Positions 1-14,400 of a stretch of 64,000 nt of DNA are shown here, one piece after another (within the stretch, counting starts at the first letter, position 1; the number at the start of each line of letters is the position of its first letter). Source of the stretch: Anastatus disparis. Taxonomy: Eukaryota; Arthropoda; Insecta; Hymenoptera; Eupelmidae. The notes under the pieces were generated by a model. It ran no database searches and was not told where the DNA came from. It was given only the letters and a program-made list of their open reading frames with translations. The position numbers were made by a program, and so were the translations under genes. Where the stretch lies: the NCBI GenBank assembly GCA_017163975.1, contig JAFFSR010000229.1, positions 14,030,001-14,094,000 of the forward strand. Reading direction: 5' to 3'.

Positions 1-14
1 ATAAATTTCGTTGT

Positions 15-40
15 TTTTTATGTTTCAGGTAAGAACGAGT
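15..40 (+). promoter_or_regulatory. Candidate recursive-splicing ratchet point
   Basis: A pyrimidine-rich tract (TTGTTTTTTATGTTTCAG) is followed with no gap by GTAAGAACG, giving an acceptor and a donor fused at 28/29. This is the form of insect ratchet points, used to remove very long introns stepwise. It would fit an FGF 5' intron longer than 34.5 kb that begins left of the window. A chance match cannot be excluded. Confidence 0.4.
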
Positions 41-506
41 TTTTCTTCATAACAAATGCTTTTGAAATTGTTTGCGTATGTTTTGTTGTTATGGTGAGTC
101 TGTAAATTTCAATGTACCAATATTAGGTTTCACAAATGCTATTAAATTTGAAATTTAGCCGTTCCTTAATTTCTGCATGAAAAATCATTTCTTCAATTTA
201 AACGAAATAATTACATTTATCCGTACCCAAAATAGAAAAATGATTTAAAGGAGAAATGAGATTAAACTAAAACAATAAAAAGTAATTGCAAAAGATATTG
301 AAATTTGCAATTGCCTTTTGACACGTGTGTCCCTATACATGAATGAAGTAGATCCCTAGGCAATAGAATGTAAATTCCTTTCTACTCTTGCGGAAATGGT
401 TAAATCGCGAAAGTAGAACGGCTGGAGATTGTTATATAACTGGGTCGACTCTGGCGTATGTATAATAGTACGTTTTTGACTAATGATAGAATGGCACGCC
501 GCGACG

Positions 507-538
507 TATATATAGACTTCGACGGCCAAGGTTCATTT
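507..538 (+). promoter_or_regulatory. Candidate TATA/initiator core promoter
   Basis: TATATATAG at 507-515 is followed 28 bp later by TCATTT (A at 535), which fits the insect initiator TCA(G/T)T(C/T) at the expected spacing. A CpG-containing patch surrounds it. No coding start follows directly, so a transcript from here would start noncoding. AT-rich DNA produces such pairs by chance. Confidence 0.15.
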
Positions 539-3500
539 TAAACCGACTTTTCTTTTATGACATTTAGATAGATCGACCACCTGATCAAAAAACCTGCGTT
601 TTACTCTATTATAAACAACTATGCTATTGAATCGTTACTATTGATAATTATGTTATGTAGAGAGTTTAGATATTCTTATTTTTTTATTATTCTTTTTATA
701 TTGATGACGAATAGGCGAAGGATAATAAAAAGGCGAAAAGAGCCTTGTGTATGACTCTCACCTCGGGGCAAAATTTATTCGAATAATACACATATGAATT
801 CATTAGTAATGAATTTATAGTAGAGAGAGAGAGAACGCAGCTCGATTGTAGTGTCTGTCAAAAGCCAATAATTTGAGATACTCTCTTACTCGAGAAATCA
901 AAGGCAATATATTTGCCTTATTAATTGTGTTATTGCGAATTTAAAATTAAATTCTCTCTGCTTTTTTTTTCATTTGCAAATTGTTGAACTGTCGTAATAA
1001 AGCGAGTTGAAGATTATTGGAGGTGAAGGAACGCGTATAATATGCTTTCCGATGCCAATAAAAATCATGATGGAGTTATGTGTAATGCTCGAAGAATTTA
1101 AAAAACAAAATTTTTTATGCAGAAAAAAATTAAGCTCCTTTTTTTTTCATGAATCATTATTGTAATAATTATGCAAAATTACATACTTCCACGATGTATA
1201 GCTAAATCTTAGTCAGCCAAATCGTAAATTAACGGTCAAGCGCATTTCAATTTTATATCCTAAATTACTCGAAGCTATTGGTATTAATAAAATTTTTGCT
1301 TTTCTAAATAAACTAGTAAACTTTAATTGGAACTTGCAAATGTTACAACTTCATTAAAATTTTTTCCAAACAGTACTAATAAAAAACTTTACTTTTGTTT
1401 AAATTTATTCTAATGAACCTTTAGCTTTCGTCCAGCTTTTTTCCATTACAAAGACAAATATTAACACGAAAGAGTGGGAGAGCAAGAGAGACGTTTACGC
1501 GACAACTTATAACACTTGGCAATTTATCGCGAGATTAGATTATCCAGTTGCGTGTAGATCAAAACTAACACAATCATTCTAACGCGTACGCTCATTGTAC
1601 ATCGATATATCAGCACATAACACCACAAAAGCTTTTGACTTGTCCCTATTGAGAGAAGATATTTTTTATTCTCTCATTCCCTTTTGCCTTTTTCTGCCGT
1701 ATAAATATATAAGCAATACAATTGAGTCTCGTTAAGTCTCTCGGAGCTTTTATTAAGAGGCTGCAGGTATTTAAAGATCATTTACTAAGCTATTCAAGGA
1801 GCGAGCTGCTTTTTTATGGACCGAGTATATTGGAATTTTGCATAGAGAAATTTTCGCTACTCCTGTGAATGGCACTGCTTTTATACTAAACAGCCTGTTA
1901 TGTCATCGAACTCATAAATTTCAAATAAAAAAATAAGATATTTTAACCGAAAGGATTAGTGCTTGTTTTCACTTTGAAAGATAACCTATTGACATCTAGT
2001 TTACTTCTGAGTCAGCGATTCTATTCTTTAATTTAATGTTGTACCATTTGATAGAATTATCAGTACTATCAAAATTCTTTGGCTTTAAATAATATTGATT
2101 ACGAATTTCATTCGATTTCATAACTAGAATTAGTGTAATCATTTAAGATAATGAAATGAAATAAAAAAATATCAATTGGACAACATTAGATTAAAAATTT
2201 AATAATTCGAAAATATCATTATTTAACTGTCTTTAATTTTAACCACTTTTCAATATTTATCCAACAAAACTTAGTAATTTTATAAACAAATATTGTCATT
2301 AACAAAAGTTAAAAAAAAAATCGAGGTCACGGTATCAATAATGAAATTCTGTGGTTACTCATTCGTAAACTTGACACTTTGTCAATGCGCGCACGTAAGT
2401 TAAATTTTTCATCTCGTGTCACGCCGCTGTAACTATTAGTTTAAACTCAAACGTCAAGCGTCTCTTGCGTCGTAGAAATAGTGGCTAGAACAAATATTTT
2501 TGGCGCCACGTTGTAATGCACACATTGAGTTGACTTTTCTACTTCTTCTTTTTTTTTTACCTATTCCATTGTGACGTGAGAAAAAGCTTCGCTATTTGTA
2601 TTGAAATATTAAGTACAGAATAATCTTTTTGCTTGTTGACCGAAGATGTTATCGTGCTCAGAATATTATGATCGAGCCGACTTCATTGATAGTAATAGAG
2701 CGTATTTTTAGCGAGAAAAGCACACAAGATGCGAGCTTATGTAAATAGTTTGCACTTGAAATTCATTAGCGAAAAGTTATTATTTTACAAAAAGAAAAGA
2801 TAAATTTTTTTCTAGTTTTCAGAAACGCTGGAACTGTATTTTAAAATTTAACGTTACTTTTTTGATTGTAATGGAAATCAGAATTTGAAATTGTCTCAAA
2901 TGTTAAAATATCTCATTAAGATAATAAAAAAAAACTTATTAAAATAATCTTAATCAGTTTTGATTGATTATTTGCATTATCGAAAACAAAAATCTCCACT
3001 TACAATAAAAGTAAAAGTTCGATAAGAATGTGAAAAATCTTTCTAGGTTCAATAACACATCTTTTTTCATTTATCCACTTTATCGAAAAACTTACATGAG
3101 TCGCCGAGTTTATTGACTGGTTCATCATTCTAGTAAATAAAGGTGTATTCATCATTAACAATATAAAGGCCTTATCTACGGGCAAATCCCAGTTCAATAA
3201 TAAAACTTTCTATTTTCTTACTTTGAAAATTTTCAATTTTATAATATTTTATTATTTATTGATTAAAAATTAACTGCTTATTATACAATTAATTATCTAA
3301 ATTGATTAGCCTCTGCAGGTGTGTACGTATATATCTGATTGATTTTTAATCATTTGGGTATACGTAATAAAAATAATTTAGTTAAATTCCAACTCGACTG
3401 ACGTACAAAGTTCTGATGTAAATCGGAGTACTTAAAAGTTATACTGTTATAACTGTTATTACGCAAAAGCAACATTCCAATGAGACAAGAAAAGAAAAAA

Positions 3501-4083
3501 AAATAAAATAAAAGAGTCACGATAATAATCCTATATCCCACCTTACAGATAGACAATTTTGACGATAATTTGTTTATCTTATTGCCTGAGAGAAGAATCC
3601 GATGATAATAATTGCATTAAATATATATACACACACACGAGATAAATAATATTAATAAAACGTATAATGAATTCATATATACATATTAATAATAAAAATT
3701 ATCAGTATTAAATACATAATGTATATAGAGAGTTCATTTCAACCTGACATTAAATTGTCACGATAATCTTGGAAACTGATGATTATAAGTTAGATATTTC
3801 AGATAATTTTAACTCGAAATTACTGGTTTTAAAGGCTTATTCGTTTTATAGAAAATAGACGTCGCAGGCAATTTCATTGAACGTATTGTCTATTATTTCA
3901 ACAAATAAGGAATTAATAAGAATTTCTATAATCCTTTGAAAAATTCTGTAAAATATTAAACTATCAACAAATGACTTTTAATTTCTGAAAATCACACAAC
4001 ACGTCAATAGTCACTTAGTCAAAAAGTCGTAGAAAGAAATTAAGCGTGGGAACAAGTGACAATATATATTCATGAGCTAAAGG

Positions 4084-4464
4084 AGAAGAAGAAGAAGAAA
4101 AAAAAAGGTTGCGCCTGTCGGAAAAGTTTCTCTGAATTGAACGAGCTCTCTCTCTCTCTCGCTATAACGCGAAGAAGCTCGTAAAGAGTATAGATACACG
4201 GCAAAGCAGCGCATTCCTTCGAGAAGAGAAAGAGGGAAAAAATATATGAAGAAGAAGAGAAGAAGAAGAAGAAGAAGTGCTACGCAAACAAGGTAATGTA
4301 TTTATAGAGAGGACACATATGCACAAGTCTCTCATCATCATCCTAGTGCATATAAACGCGCTGGACTTCTTTTTCCTTCTCTCGTTTTATGTGTATACGT
4401 CCTTCGTTTTGTTACGCTACCCTTGGACACACTTCATAACTTCTTCTTCTTCTTCTTCTTCTTT
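4084..4464. repeat. Inverted pair of GAA and TTC microsatellites
   Basis: GAA repeats at 4084-4100 and 4248-4277 face a pure TTC repeat at 4441-4464, about 160 bp away, with a CT tract near 4145-4163 between the first and second GAA blocks. The arms could pair as a hairpin in RNA or form triplex DNA. Confidence 0.7.
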
Positions 4465-7002
4465 TGCGAGTCAGTAAGAGAAAGAGAGTTTCTATGTACT
4501 TGGGTTATGCCTGCGGACTGAGATTATAATTACTTGAGATTACCATTCGCGTATACACGTTTGCGCTTTACGTTGAGAGCTAAGGTTAAGATTCTGCACT
4601 TTAACTTTCTGTATGACTTTATAATTCTGTTTATTTAGTGATACGTGTAAAACATTTGTTTGCTATGGGTTATTAATTTTCAAGAAATTTTAATCAAAAT
4701 TATTTTTATTTTTGCTCACTTATTATTTATTTATTTTGAAATTGATTTAACCAATATTAAATTTATTTAAAAATAAGCCTTTCTGATTATAAAACATATT
4801 ATAATAAAGTGTGAAAGTTAATTTATTAAATGTTTAGTAAACAAGAACAGTACAAATAATTACTAATTATCAATATTAATTCAATTGATTTTCTCACAAT
4901 ATTGGAACTAATATTCTGTTAAGTATATTATTACACTAGTAAAATATAATTATACAAATCGTTTAATTCAATATAAAATATCACACTTAATTCATTCTAA
5001 AACGCATTTAAACGAAAATGAAAAAAAATAAAAAGCAAAATTAAAATTAACCCTTTAGCTAATGTAAAGACGGGTATTACAAGTTTCAATGATGACTATA
5101 ATACTAATCTAAGCCTCGAAAAACTAACCGATAGATTACGTACACGTAAGGGATAATTAGCAGTCGTTGTTAATCGCGCAATTCCGTGCGAGCAGGAGAG
5201 AGAGAGAACGAAATTTACGCGCGAAAGTACGTGTAATACACGTGGCTAAAAGGTGCGATGATAATCGCCCGGCCTCCCGAGGAATCTTCTTATCTGCCTT
5301 TTATAATGTAATTGAAAAGCGTGCGTGCACGCGCTCGCTCGCTCTCATCTCTTACGGCACACTATATTAACTCGAGGATGCTATACAAAATCTACAAAAT
5401 TATATTTACTCGATAAATTTCAAATACGTTTTTTTCTTTTTTTATTTTTTTAAACGATATTGATCGTCGAGCGATATTCACGTTTTACGTGCTGTCTCAT
5501 TAATGTTAAGTAAACAGATTTTATATATATAATGCAATATGCATCTTTGTAGAAAAAAAAGATTTTGTAACGAATTACATAAAAATATAAAACGTAAATG
5601 CTGTTCGATATATATGGTAATAAGAATAAATAAGAACCCATATTAATTAATTAATTTTTCCTCTTAACTTTCATATATATAATAACGTGACGATATTGGC
5701 AATGAATCATTACAGAATCCTATTAATGATCGTTGTATTCCATAAAGGAGACGAAGCACTGTAAACATCGTTTTAGCCTTTAAGAGCGACAGATAAATTT
5801 TCCGCTTACATACTTTTTTTAATTATCGCGCGTAAACATTTATATGCATTATTAAGACAAGCTAACTAATGTCCTCTAATAAAGCGCTTACGCAACGAAG
5901 AGAATTAATAAACAAAACAATACGCTCGATAAACTTATAACAACATTGTGCTGCAGAAAATTATCGAACGTTCGAAACTGAAATATTTACTACCTTAGTT
6001 TATTACGTGGAAAAAAAAATTTTTATTTTAATTTACTTGAAAATTTCTTTTTTTTCGAGAAACTGTAAATGACTAGTCACTAACGATTAATTAAAATTAC
6101 ATTACAATCTTCCATTAATAAGCGTATCTAATTATTCATTGACAAACGATAAATACTCTATATATGAATTAATAATCCGCTTAGAGATTAGCCTCCGAAT
6201 CCTAATCTTCAGCGCAATTAATATAAAGCATCGTATTACGCGTGCTTTGTTTATAAACATATAATAAACCCAACGTCTCTGATTAACACCCGTATAATGG
6301 TAGTGCAAATACAGCAGCGTTAAGCGGTAAAGCGGTAGCTCATTAAAATTTTCATGGAATCATTTTAATTTTTATTTCTTTTTAAAAAATTTAAAAAAGC
6401 TCATTGTTCGCCCTGTTTTACATTTAATGATATGGCATTTTGTTGAATTGCACGCGAACCGTGTGAAAATTACTGACAAATTTTATTTTCTATTGAAACG
6501 CGTTTTAAAATTACAAATAAAGAATGTTTAAACATAAGTCAATTCCAATTTGAATGCATATTTTTTTTTTTAAATTATTTTAAATGAGATTTGCATAATT
6601 CCAAGAAAACTTTTTTATTTAAATTCCTTAAAATCTACGTACACGTATATACTTACTTTGACTTGTGATAAGTTTTATCTTTGTTGATAAACATTGAATT
6701 AAAAAAAGAAGTATGCAGACTGTTTTTTTTTCAAATTCTTTCTTATTGATCTACAGGATTCTTTAATACGAAATCCTAATTTATCAGTTGCGATAATTTC
6801 ATTATTTTTTCAATTAGTTGCAACAATTTATTAATTATATTTAAAGAATCATTATTAATTTTTGATTAATAAATTATTCTTAGCAAATGTTTAACGAATG
6901 CAAAAAATAAAAGAAATTTTAAGAATATACAAATAATCTTCATAAACAATAAACTTGCAAACATGCTCAATCTCATCGCGAACAACTCGTCGAAATTCTT
7001 CT

Positions 7003-7020
7003 TTGCGTGCATGCACGCAA
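7003..7020. repeat. Perfect 18-bp palindrome, alternating purine/pyrimidine
   Basis: TTGCGTGCATGCACGCAA is its own reverse complement. Its inner 16 bases alternate pyrimidine and purine, so the site could form a cruciform or Z-DNA. It sits in a CpG-rich islet just upstream of more CpG-rich sequence (7180-7280). Confidence 0.6.
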
Positions 7021-10000
7021 CTGATATTCATATATACTCGTTTCACGAAAAAAGAGGAAAAAAAACTTTAAAAAAAAAAAAGAAATAAGTTCAACATACA
7101 TTATACATTTGCACCTACTCCGTATATACTTTCTCCTTTAGCGCCTCTTGTACCTTATTCCTTCGGCTTTTATATTTGTTCTTGTTCGCAGAACGTGCGC
7201 CAGAAAAGCAAAAGCGGTCAGGTTCGCTTCGAAAATGAGCGGGTATATACATACGTGCGCGAGCCGTATATATAGCCGCAAATTAAAGGGGAAGCAAACT
7301 TTTTTTTCTTCTCTCTCTCTTTTTTTTTTATTTCTTAACCTATAGGAAAATTAAGAGGGATGGATGAGCTCTGAACGAAGAGCAGCGAAACGTGCACACG
7401 TTTTTCGGACTTTTTAATTTACGTTATAACGCGCTTATGTGTACCTATGTGAGAAATGGATTTATCGGATTCAATTATGTGCTTTCTGGAAATGAGTTAT
7501 GCCTCGTTTGATGGAACGTTAGGAGCCTTTGTTTCAAATATAATTAAAGTTTATATCAAATTAAAATTTCATACATTTTTTTCACTTACAGAAATTATTT
7601 TTTGAAATTTTAAATATTTATTATATTTATAATAATTGTTCATATTTCAATAAATCAAAATTAATTGCGTCACTAATATACTATAAAATTTGTTTATTAA
7701 ATTATGTACTATTTTACGTTAAAGTATTAGAAATAAAAAAAATTTTCATAAACAAATATTTAAACACAATACGTTCAACTGTGTAAAATTAATTTTTGTA
7801 AAAACTTGTAAAATTTACGTTTATTGCAAAATTTTAAAATATTCACAACATTCTATTAGCGATAAAGTAGCTAGTTGCAGCTCGAATATCCAAACACGCT
7901 TTAGTTTAAAAATAAAAATAAGGACTCGAGACGACGAAAACTTGCTTGTCGTTGTTTTCCCTTAAAAACGTTAGCACATACGTCCTGAAAAGTGTGCTCG
8001 CCTAGATGATCTAAATTCTTTTGGCTTTCTTCTTTGTTTTCCTGATTCGCTTGTGTTTTTCTTTAACTTAAGTTTACTAGGATCGAGTATTCTAGAACTT
8101 ATTTTTATTTTGCATTTTAAATTAGTTTGACCCTTGTGTAACTTTTCTTATTTTCTTCTTTTTTGTAATTTTAAAGTTAAACAACATGAAAATTAGTTGC
8201 ATTGTGTGGATTGATTGTATTACTTACATAAAAGATAAATTAACGTAGCTCATTATTAATTAGTTATTATAATTAAAATCATAAATCAAATATAAAATTT
8301 AAAAATAAAAAGTTTGAACTTTTTTTATGTTGAAAAATAATGAAGTTTAATGTTTAAAAATACTGCGAAATACTTTTGATTAGAGAAATTTTTTACCGTA
8401 ATCTTTTGTTATACCCAAGAAGCATATGACACGAAGATTTTGCACACACGCATTAGCTCCGTTGCAAAGTCTTGTGGCAGCGGCAGCAGAAAGCAGACGA
8501 GTTGGGCGGGGCACTGCTGAGGCACCAGTCAAAACAAATAGCCCGAGACGTTTCAATCTCGGGCAAAGCAAAGAGTAGCATAGTACGTATATATATACGT
8601 ACACATGCACATACGTACATACATAGAAAGGAAAGTGCTTGCTTCGCTTCGCTTTGCTCCTCCTTCCTTTTTCTTATTCTGTTGCAAGCACAAGCCACTA
8701 TATACGTTATGTGCTCTCTCTTAGGATGGCTATGCGTTTTCTTGCACTCACTTGCGCTCGCAAGCATTTTTGCTTTAAAGCGAATTGAGTTGAGGTTCGT
8801 GTTTTTTTTTTGTCATTAGCTCGGGATTTTTTGTTCAACCGTTGAAGGTGCATTTGCAAGATGCGCGAGACAGTTTACAAAATGTGTGGGCTTTTTCGGA
8901 TTTTGGGATTTTTGTTATACCAAACTTTGAATAATGAATTAGATATTGATTTTATGTTTACTAATTTATATTAATTCACACTATATAGCCAAATATTTTA
9001 GAATTTTGTGAATTATTGAATTTTTATCATACTTGTAATGCATTTGTTTTTATCTTTGATTAAAATTCTTTAAATTTTCAATATATCAAATCAAACACTA
9101 CAAACTTATAATTTAGTCTTTCACCTTAATGCAGAATAAACAACTTCTTTTTCCCTTTTAATTACATTGCAATCCTTGGGCAAGAAAAATTAGCGAATTA
9201 CACGTTCGAAAAATTTATTAACGCTTATTCAACGAAATTCTCTTGTTTCTCTCGGTCTCGCGTGTGGAAAGAAGAGAAAAAGTACCGTTTACATGGGAAC
9301 TAATTGTTGGCAGCCGGTAAATTGCACACACACACATACACACAAGATGCATAATTGATTGCCTTGAGGATAGTTTGGCTTTCTGTATACGAGGAAGGTA
9401 CAAATTATTATTAGATTAAGCTCAGCGCTTGAGCTCTTTATCAGCGTAAAATGCGTAAGACCGAACGCTCTTATTACAGGCGAGAGAAATTTATTCGATA
9501 TTAATTGATCTCTTGTGTGAAATCAAGATTATATATACACAACTTCATTTCTTCTTCTTCTGTTTCTCTTTTTTTTTGCTTCATTGTTCGTAAACACATA
9601 TAAACATTCAAAGATTTGAGAACTACTCGTGTTAAATGTTGAATCACGCATTGTCAATTTATCAGGATTTATGGTTAAAAGTTAAGCAATAAAATCTTTT
9701 GTTGTTGGTAATAAAAATTGAATTTAAAATGACGCTGCTGCGAGCGCACACGTTTAAATTTGCAATTTCATTTATGTAATACCTTTTTTTTTTCGCTGTT
9801 ATTGTTGCACGGGGAAGTACAGATATGATAACAAGTTTAAATTAAAAATATTTTATTCTTCAAAGTATTTACAACCGTATTGACATGAAACAATATAATT
9901 GTTTAACTTGGAATTGTAATCATCGTAAATAAATAAAATAAAAGCTTGATAGTTAAATAACACAATAAAATAAATAAAAATAAAAATCAATAGGATAAAA

Positions 10001-13000
10001 ATAAAATGTTTAATAAACATAAGGTAAAGTAGGTATGAAGAAGTATTTTAGATAAAGAAAGTTACGTTAAACAAAACAGTATAGTTAATTGTCTAAATAG
10101 AGAAGCCAATTAAGATGAACGAGAGACATAATCGCGGTGCTACGCAATTAATTCGATTAAAATCGAATAACCAATCTCGTTCTGTAGCTATTGTCTAAGC
10201 TTTTTCATTGTCGTGTTTACGCTCGTTCCTATGACTTTATCGAAAATTTCATTTCCGTCGGTACACACACAGTACGACTACTTTTTTTTTTTTTCGTAAC
10301 GTAAAGAGTTTTCTTATCGTCGCGAGACGCGATTCACTTTAAAATACTACAACGCCACGAGATAAGCTCTTCACTGTACGCTGAGGTTTTTAACTGCTGA
10401 AGATTTAATGAATTTCTTGAAGCTTGATTAACTATTGCTTTCCGAGATACCATTAATTAAGTTATTTTAATTTTATAAATTTTTTAAACAATTCAATTAA
10501 TTCTTTTTTGTTGAAATAATATTTTTAAATAAATTTCCTTTTGTTCTTGAAAAATAAATTCAAAATTTTCCTTAAGTCGCCATTAAGAAGTAAAATAAAG
10601 TTCTTAAGCGAGTACAATAGGGCTTATTCCAGAGTGCTTGACGCACAACAATTATCCCGGCAAGAATGTTCCACAATATTAAGACATACCTTTTCCTCAT
10701 AACACACAAAAGACCTTTTTTGCTTTTGTCTCTCGTCGTCTACGTACTTCTTTCTTACTCTTTTACCTTTTCATTTTCACGTTCTACGAATCCCGCATAT
10801 ATACGCGCGCGCCGCAGCTCTCATGGTGCTTACTCGTAAAACCGACGTTTATTATCCGACTTTGCGCGCGATAAGGGCACACACGTATACGCTAACTTTA
10901 AAAGCCTTAGAGAAACACGGAAATGGGAATGAGAGAAGGATATTGGAGAAGAATGAACATTTTTACTATTCTAAGCTTTACACGGGATTGTTTATACGTG
11001 TTTCGAGAGAGGATGGAAAAACTCAAAATTTTATACCAGTTTGGAAAAATTTTTAATCATCCTTATCGAACAAGCAAATCAGGTAATTTATTATACTTGA
11101 AAAAAGTTTTAGAACAAAGAATATTTAACAAATACGAGGGCACTGACTCTCTACTTCCTCAAGTGGTTGCATTATGAATAAACGTTAATAGAGACATTAG
11201 TATTTTATTATGCGCATTGTATATGCAGTTATACATTATTCCCGTATAAATAGAAGCTATAGCAAAGTACTATTCGATCCTACTTAATAATTTACTTTAA
11301 CAAAGATTTATTTATAAGAAAATTTTTAGCATTACATTCGATTACGAAAATGAAACGTATTTTAATATTTCTCATTCATTGACCTTAAACTGTTGAACAA
11401 TTGTAGTTAAAAATGTGCGTAGAGGAAAAAGAAAAAAGGGAAATAAGATAAGGAAACAATCGTTTTAACATTAAACGAGCCTTCTATACTTACGCCGCGA
11501 TTGCTTGCTCAAAACCGATTGGAGAATTTGTTCAGCGTTCGTGCGCAACTTTATTAAAGCCCCGTCGTAACAATATCGAAATCGCCGCATATTTATACGA
11601 TCGAATACTCTCTTTTCTTTTTCCTTTTATTCTTTTTGTTTTTCATGCAAAGCATTAAAACTCGGCAATAAGAAAGAACGACATCAAGACAGAAAAAAAC
11701 TGACTTAAAGGTAACGACCCCAAAAACTCAACCCAGACTCCGATGTTCAATAAATTGAAAATAAATGATATTATTGAAAATTTATGAAATGAAGTAGCAA
11801 TAAAATAAATTACTGTATTTAAATTAAGTATTTTTAAACATTAAATAATCGATTTCTTTAAAATAAAATCTCAATCTATATATAATTCCAAGGTTGGGTT
11901 TAAATTTTTGTATGATTTTTCTCGATCGAGTATTGGAGTATCATTGACCGAGTCTTGGCTTTATGATGATTTTAATGATTGAATTCTGATATTAAAAAAG
12001 ATCTTTTCGAAAATCTCTCTACAATTAATTTATGTATCGAAAAAATTAAAGCTTCATTTTACAACAATCAAAAGGAATTGAACGTAATTTTTTTTTCAAT
12101 TCAACTTAATTTTCGCGAAGAGCGGCCGAGTTTTGGAATGGTTACCTTATGCGTATATATATAGGCGCAGTTTCGATAAAGCAAGGCGCCGGCATGGCGA
12201 TAAAAAATCGCTTTGCGACCGTTTATAAAACGAAACGGCCTACTGTATTATTTTTTCATGGTAGCCAACGTAAATCAGGCCTTTAAGATGGGAAACTGTA
12301 CGTTCTTTTTTTTTTTTTTTTTGGCATGGCTTTTTGGAATGAAAAAGTGTCGAGATAAGACAATGTATATTAAAGGTAATAGACGCGAGAATTAACGTCA
12401 AATGCTTGAGTTATTTTTCTTTTATACCGACGCTTAAGAAGATTTTCTTATACATCCAAAAGAATCAGCAATGTATTATACCCGTAAAGAAAATATTGTT
12501 GGACTATTGAGGATGTAGTCATGGAAGATAAAAAGTTTTTGCGGAATTTTAAAAATACACCAAGAATCACTGTAAAAATAGCTTTAAAAATAGCGAAGGA
12601 TAAAAAAAGAAGAGCTTGAATAAAATGTCCTATTATATGCATTGAAATAAATTCGTTTGATGGGCGATTATAGAGAGTGGAAATCCGGGTATAGAAGGAG
12701 TAAAGGCGATCGATCGCAAAGGAGCAATTGACGATACGGCTCGTAAAGCCGTAAAAACAAACGCTGCGAACTGCGATGCTAGAAACGAGAAAGTATAGAA
12801 ATAAAAAAAAAAGAAGAGAGAAAAAAAAATAACGAAATGTCTATATGAGAGAAAGGCGTAATCGATAAAAGTTTTTGCTTTTGTATAAAAATACTTTTGT
12901 CAAGGTAGTGCGTGACGTTAATGCGTACATTATTTCGCATAAAATTTTTGAATTATTTTTTTTATCTCTTTTCGTGTTACGTTATACTTTCTTCAGATTG

Positions 13001-14221
13001 TACTTGGGTTGCGTGATTTGCGGATCAATGACGCGGCGAGATTTCATAAAAATATTATTTTTAATCCTTCGGTAGTTCAATGAGCGAGTGCAATTGCTAA
13101 AGTTTTCGTTGCAAAATTCTATGATTAATTGTTAATGAATTTTAATGCTTGAATCATCTCAGCTGTTGCTAAACACTCAAATATATTGCTCAATATGGTA
13201 ATGAATTTTTATATTTTTTTTTTAACTGAGTATTATTAAATATTTAAAAAAGGCGTATTAAAAGAAATCAAAGAGAATAATTATTCGTAAAATCTACAAT
13301 AAAAATACATTAATTTCGCAATTTTAAATTTATGCACAACTTCACACTGTTTTCTTAACAGTAACTTTCGAGAGCCGAAAAAGAAGAAGAAAAAAAGTTT
13401 TTTTGCCATCACGAATGCCTCCATCGGTACTCCACGTGTTAATTACATGAGCAAAAATTATTACTTGCTAAAAGGCAGCAAACTTACTTTAATCATTTTG
13501 CCGAATCTATGTAGCATTAGACTGTCGTACTATTTTAAAATAATCCAGCCTACGCGTTAAACAAAATCCTAGAAAAAATATATATTTCTATTACCTGTCA
13601 GTGAAATAGTGTTTCTTAGCTAAAAATAGAAATTTTCAACGTAGGTGTTCGTGCGGTCAATAGCAGCGGCAGTGACTATACGTCCCAAATCAAGGCGCTT
13701 TTAGCGCTCTTGGCAAACAAAAATTTCAATTCTCACGTGTGAGCCGAGCGCAAGTGCAAATAACACATTCGCGAGGTTGAGGCGAATAAGTCACGCTTGG
13801 AAAATTGACTCCGATTCGCGTTCGCGTATTTTATTACATATTGCATGTAATAATAATCACCCGCGTTTTAATGTAATACTAATGAATTTGAAATTGATAT
13901 TGCAGGGTCAAAAAAATTAATTATAATATCCACTTGAAAAATACTGATAAGATATAGTTTGTTTAAATTTTAAAATATTTGTTTAAACTCATAAAATGTA
14001 AATTATTCTAATAGCTTAAATTAGCTTCCACAACCTAAAAATACGAAACAGAATTTTTTTAAATATTGATTTCATGATTGAGAGTACACGATTCAGAATG
14101 AATTCGAAAATACAAAGTTCAATACTTTGAACTTTATTAAAAGATCATGATTGAAGCATTTGAAATAATTCAAGTAAGTCTGTACAGCTGTTAACTTGGC
14201 ATATTGAAACGAGCATATAAT

Positions 14222-14400
14222 CAAAGAGGGAGGGACTTGGGTGGTAACGGACCAATCGGTTTAACCAAAGCAGCGAGCTAATTAGCTAGCGCTGCCGCGA
14301 TACGCATCGACCGTGACCCACCGCTGGTGCAGACACTGCTGATAGGATAGCATGTGCATTACGTTGCTGATTTCGCTATGGTGGATGGGTTTAATGCATA
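14222..14400. promoter_or_regulatory. Candidate cis-regulatory patch with TAATTA palindrome
   Basis: This ~180-bp stretch is of unusually high complexity and GC content for its surroundings. It contains the perfect palindrome AGCTAATTAGCT (a homeodomain TAATTA core) flanked by GCAGCG and CGCTGC, TGGGTGGTA one base from the Gli/Ci consensus, GACCCACC, and ACCAATCGG. No ORF explains it. Enhancer function is an inference. Confidence 0.25.

Larger units (their letters stand above)
41..14221. other. Noncoding: FGF 5' intron or intergenic
   Basis: AT-rich sequence with CpG-rich islets near 4130-4560, 5165-5350, 7000-7400, 8400-8870, 10780-10900, 12110-12250 and 13640-13830. Some islets contain alternating purine/pyrimidine runs such as ACGCGCGCGC at 10803-10812. 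ORFs are under 120 codons and mostly overlap in several frames over low-complexity sequence. No gene is supportable. Confidence 0.6.

Noticed and set aside
8453..8819. Overlapping ORFs of 104-115 codons on both strands
   Set aside because: Three frames are open at once over the same repeat-containing, CpG-rich patch, with no protein-like conservation pattern. Not supportable as a gene.
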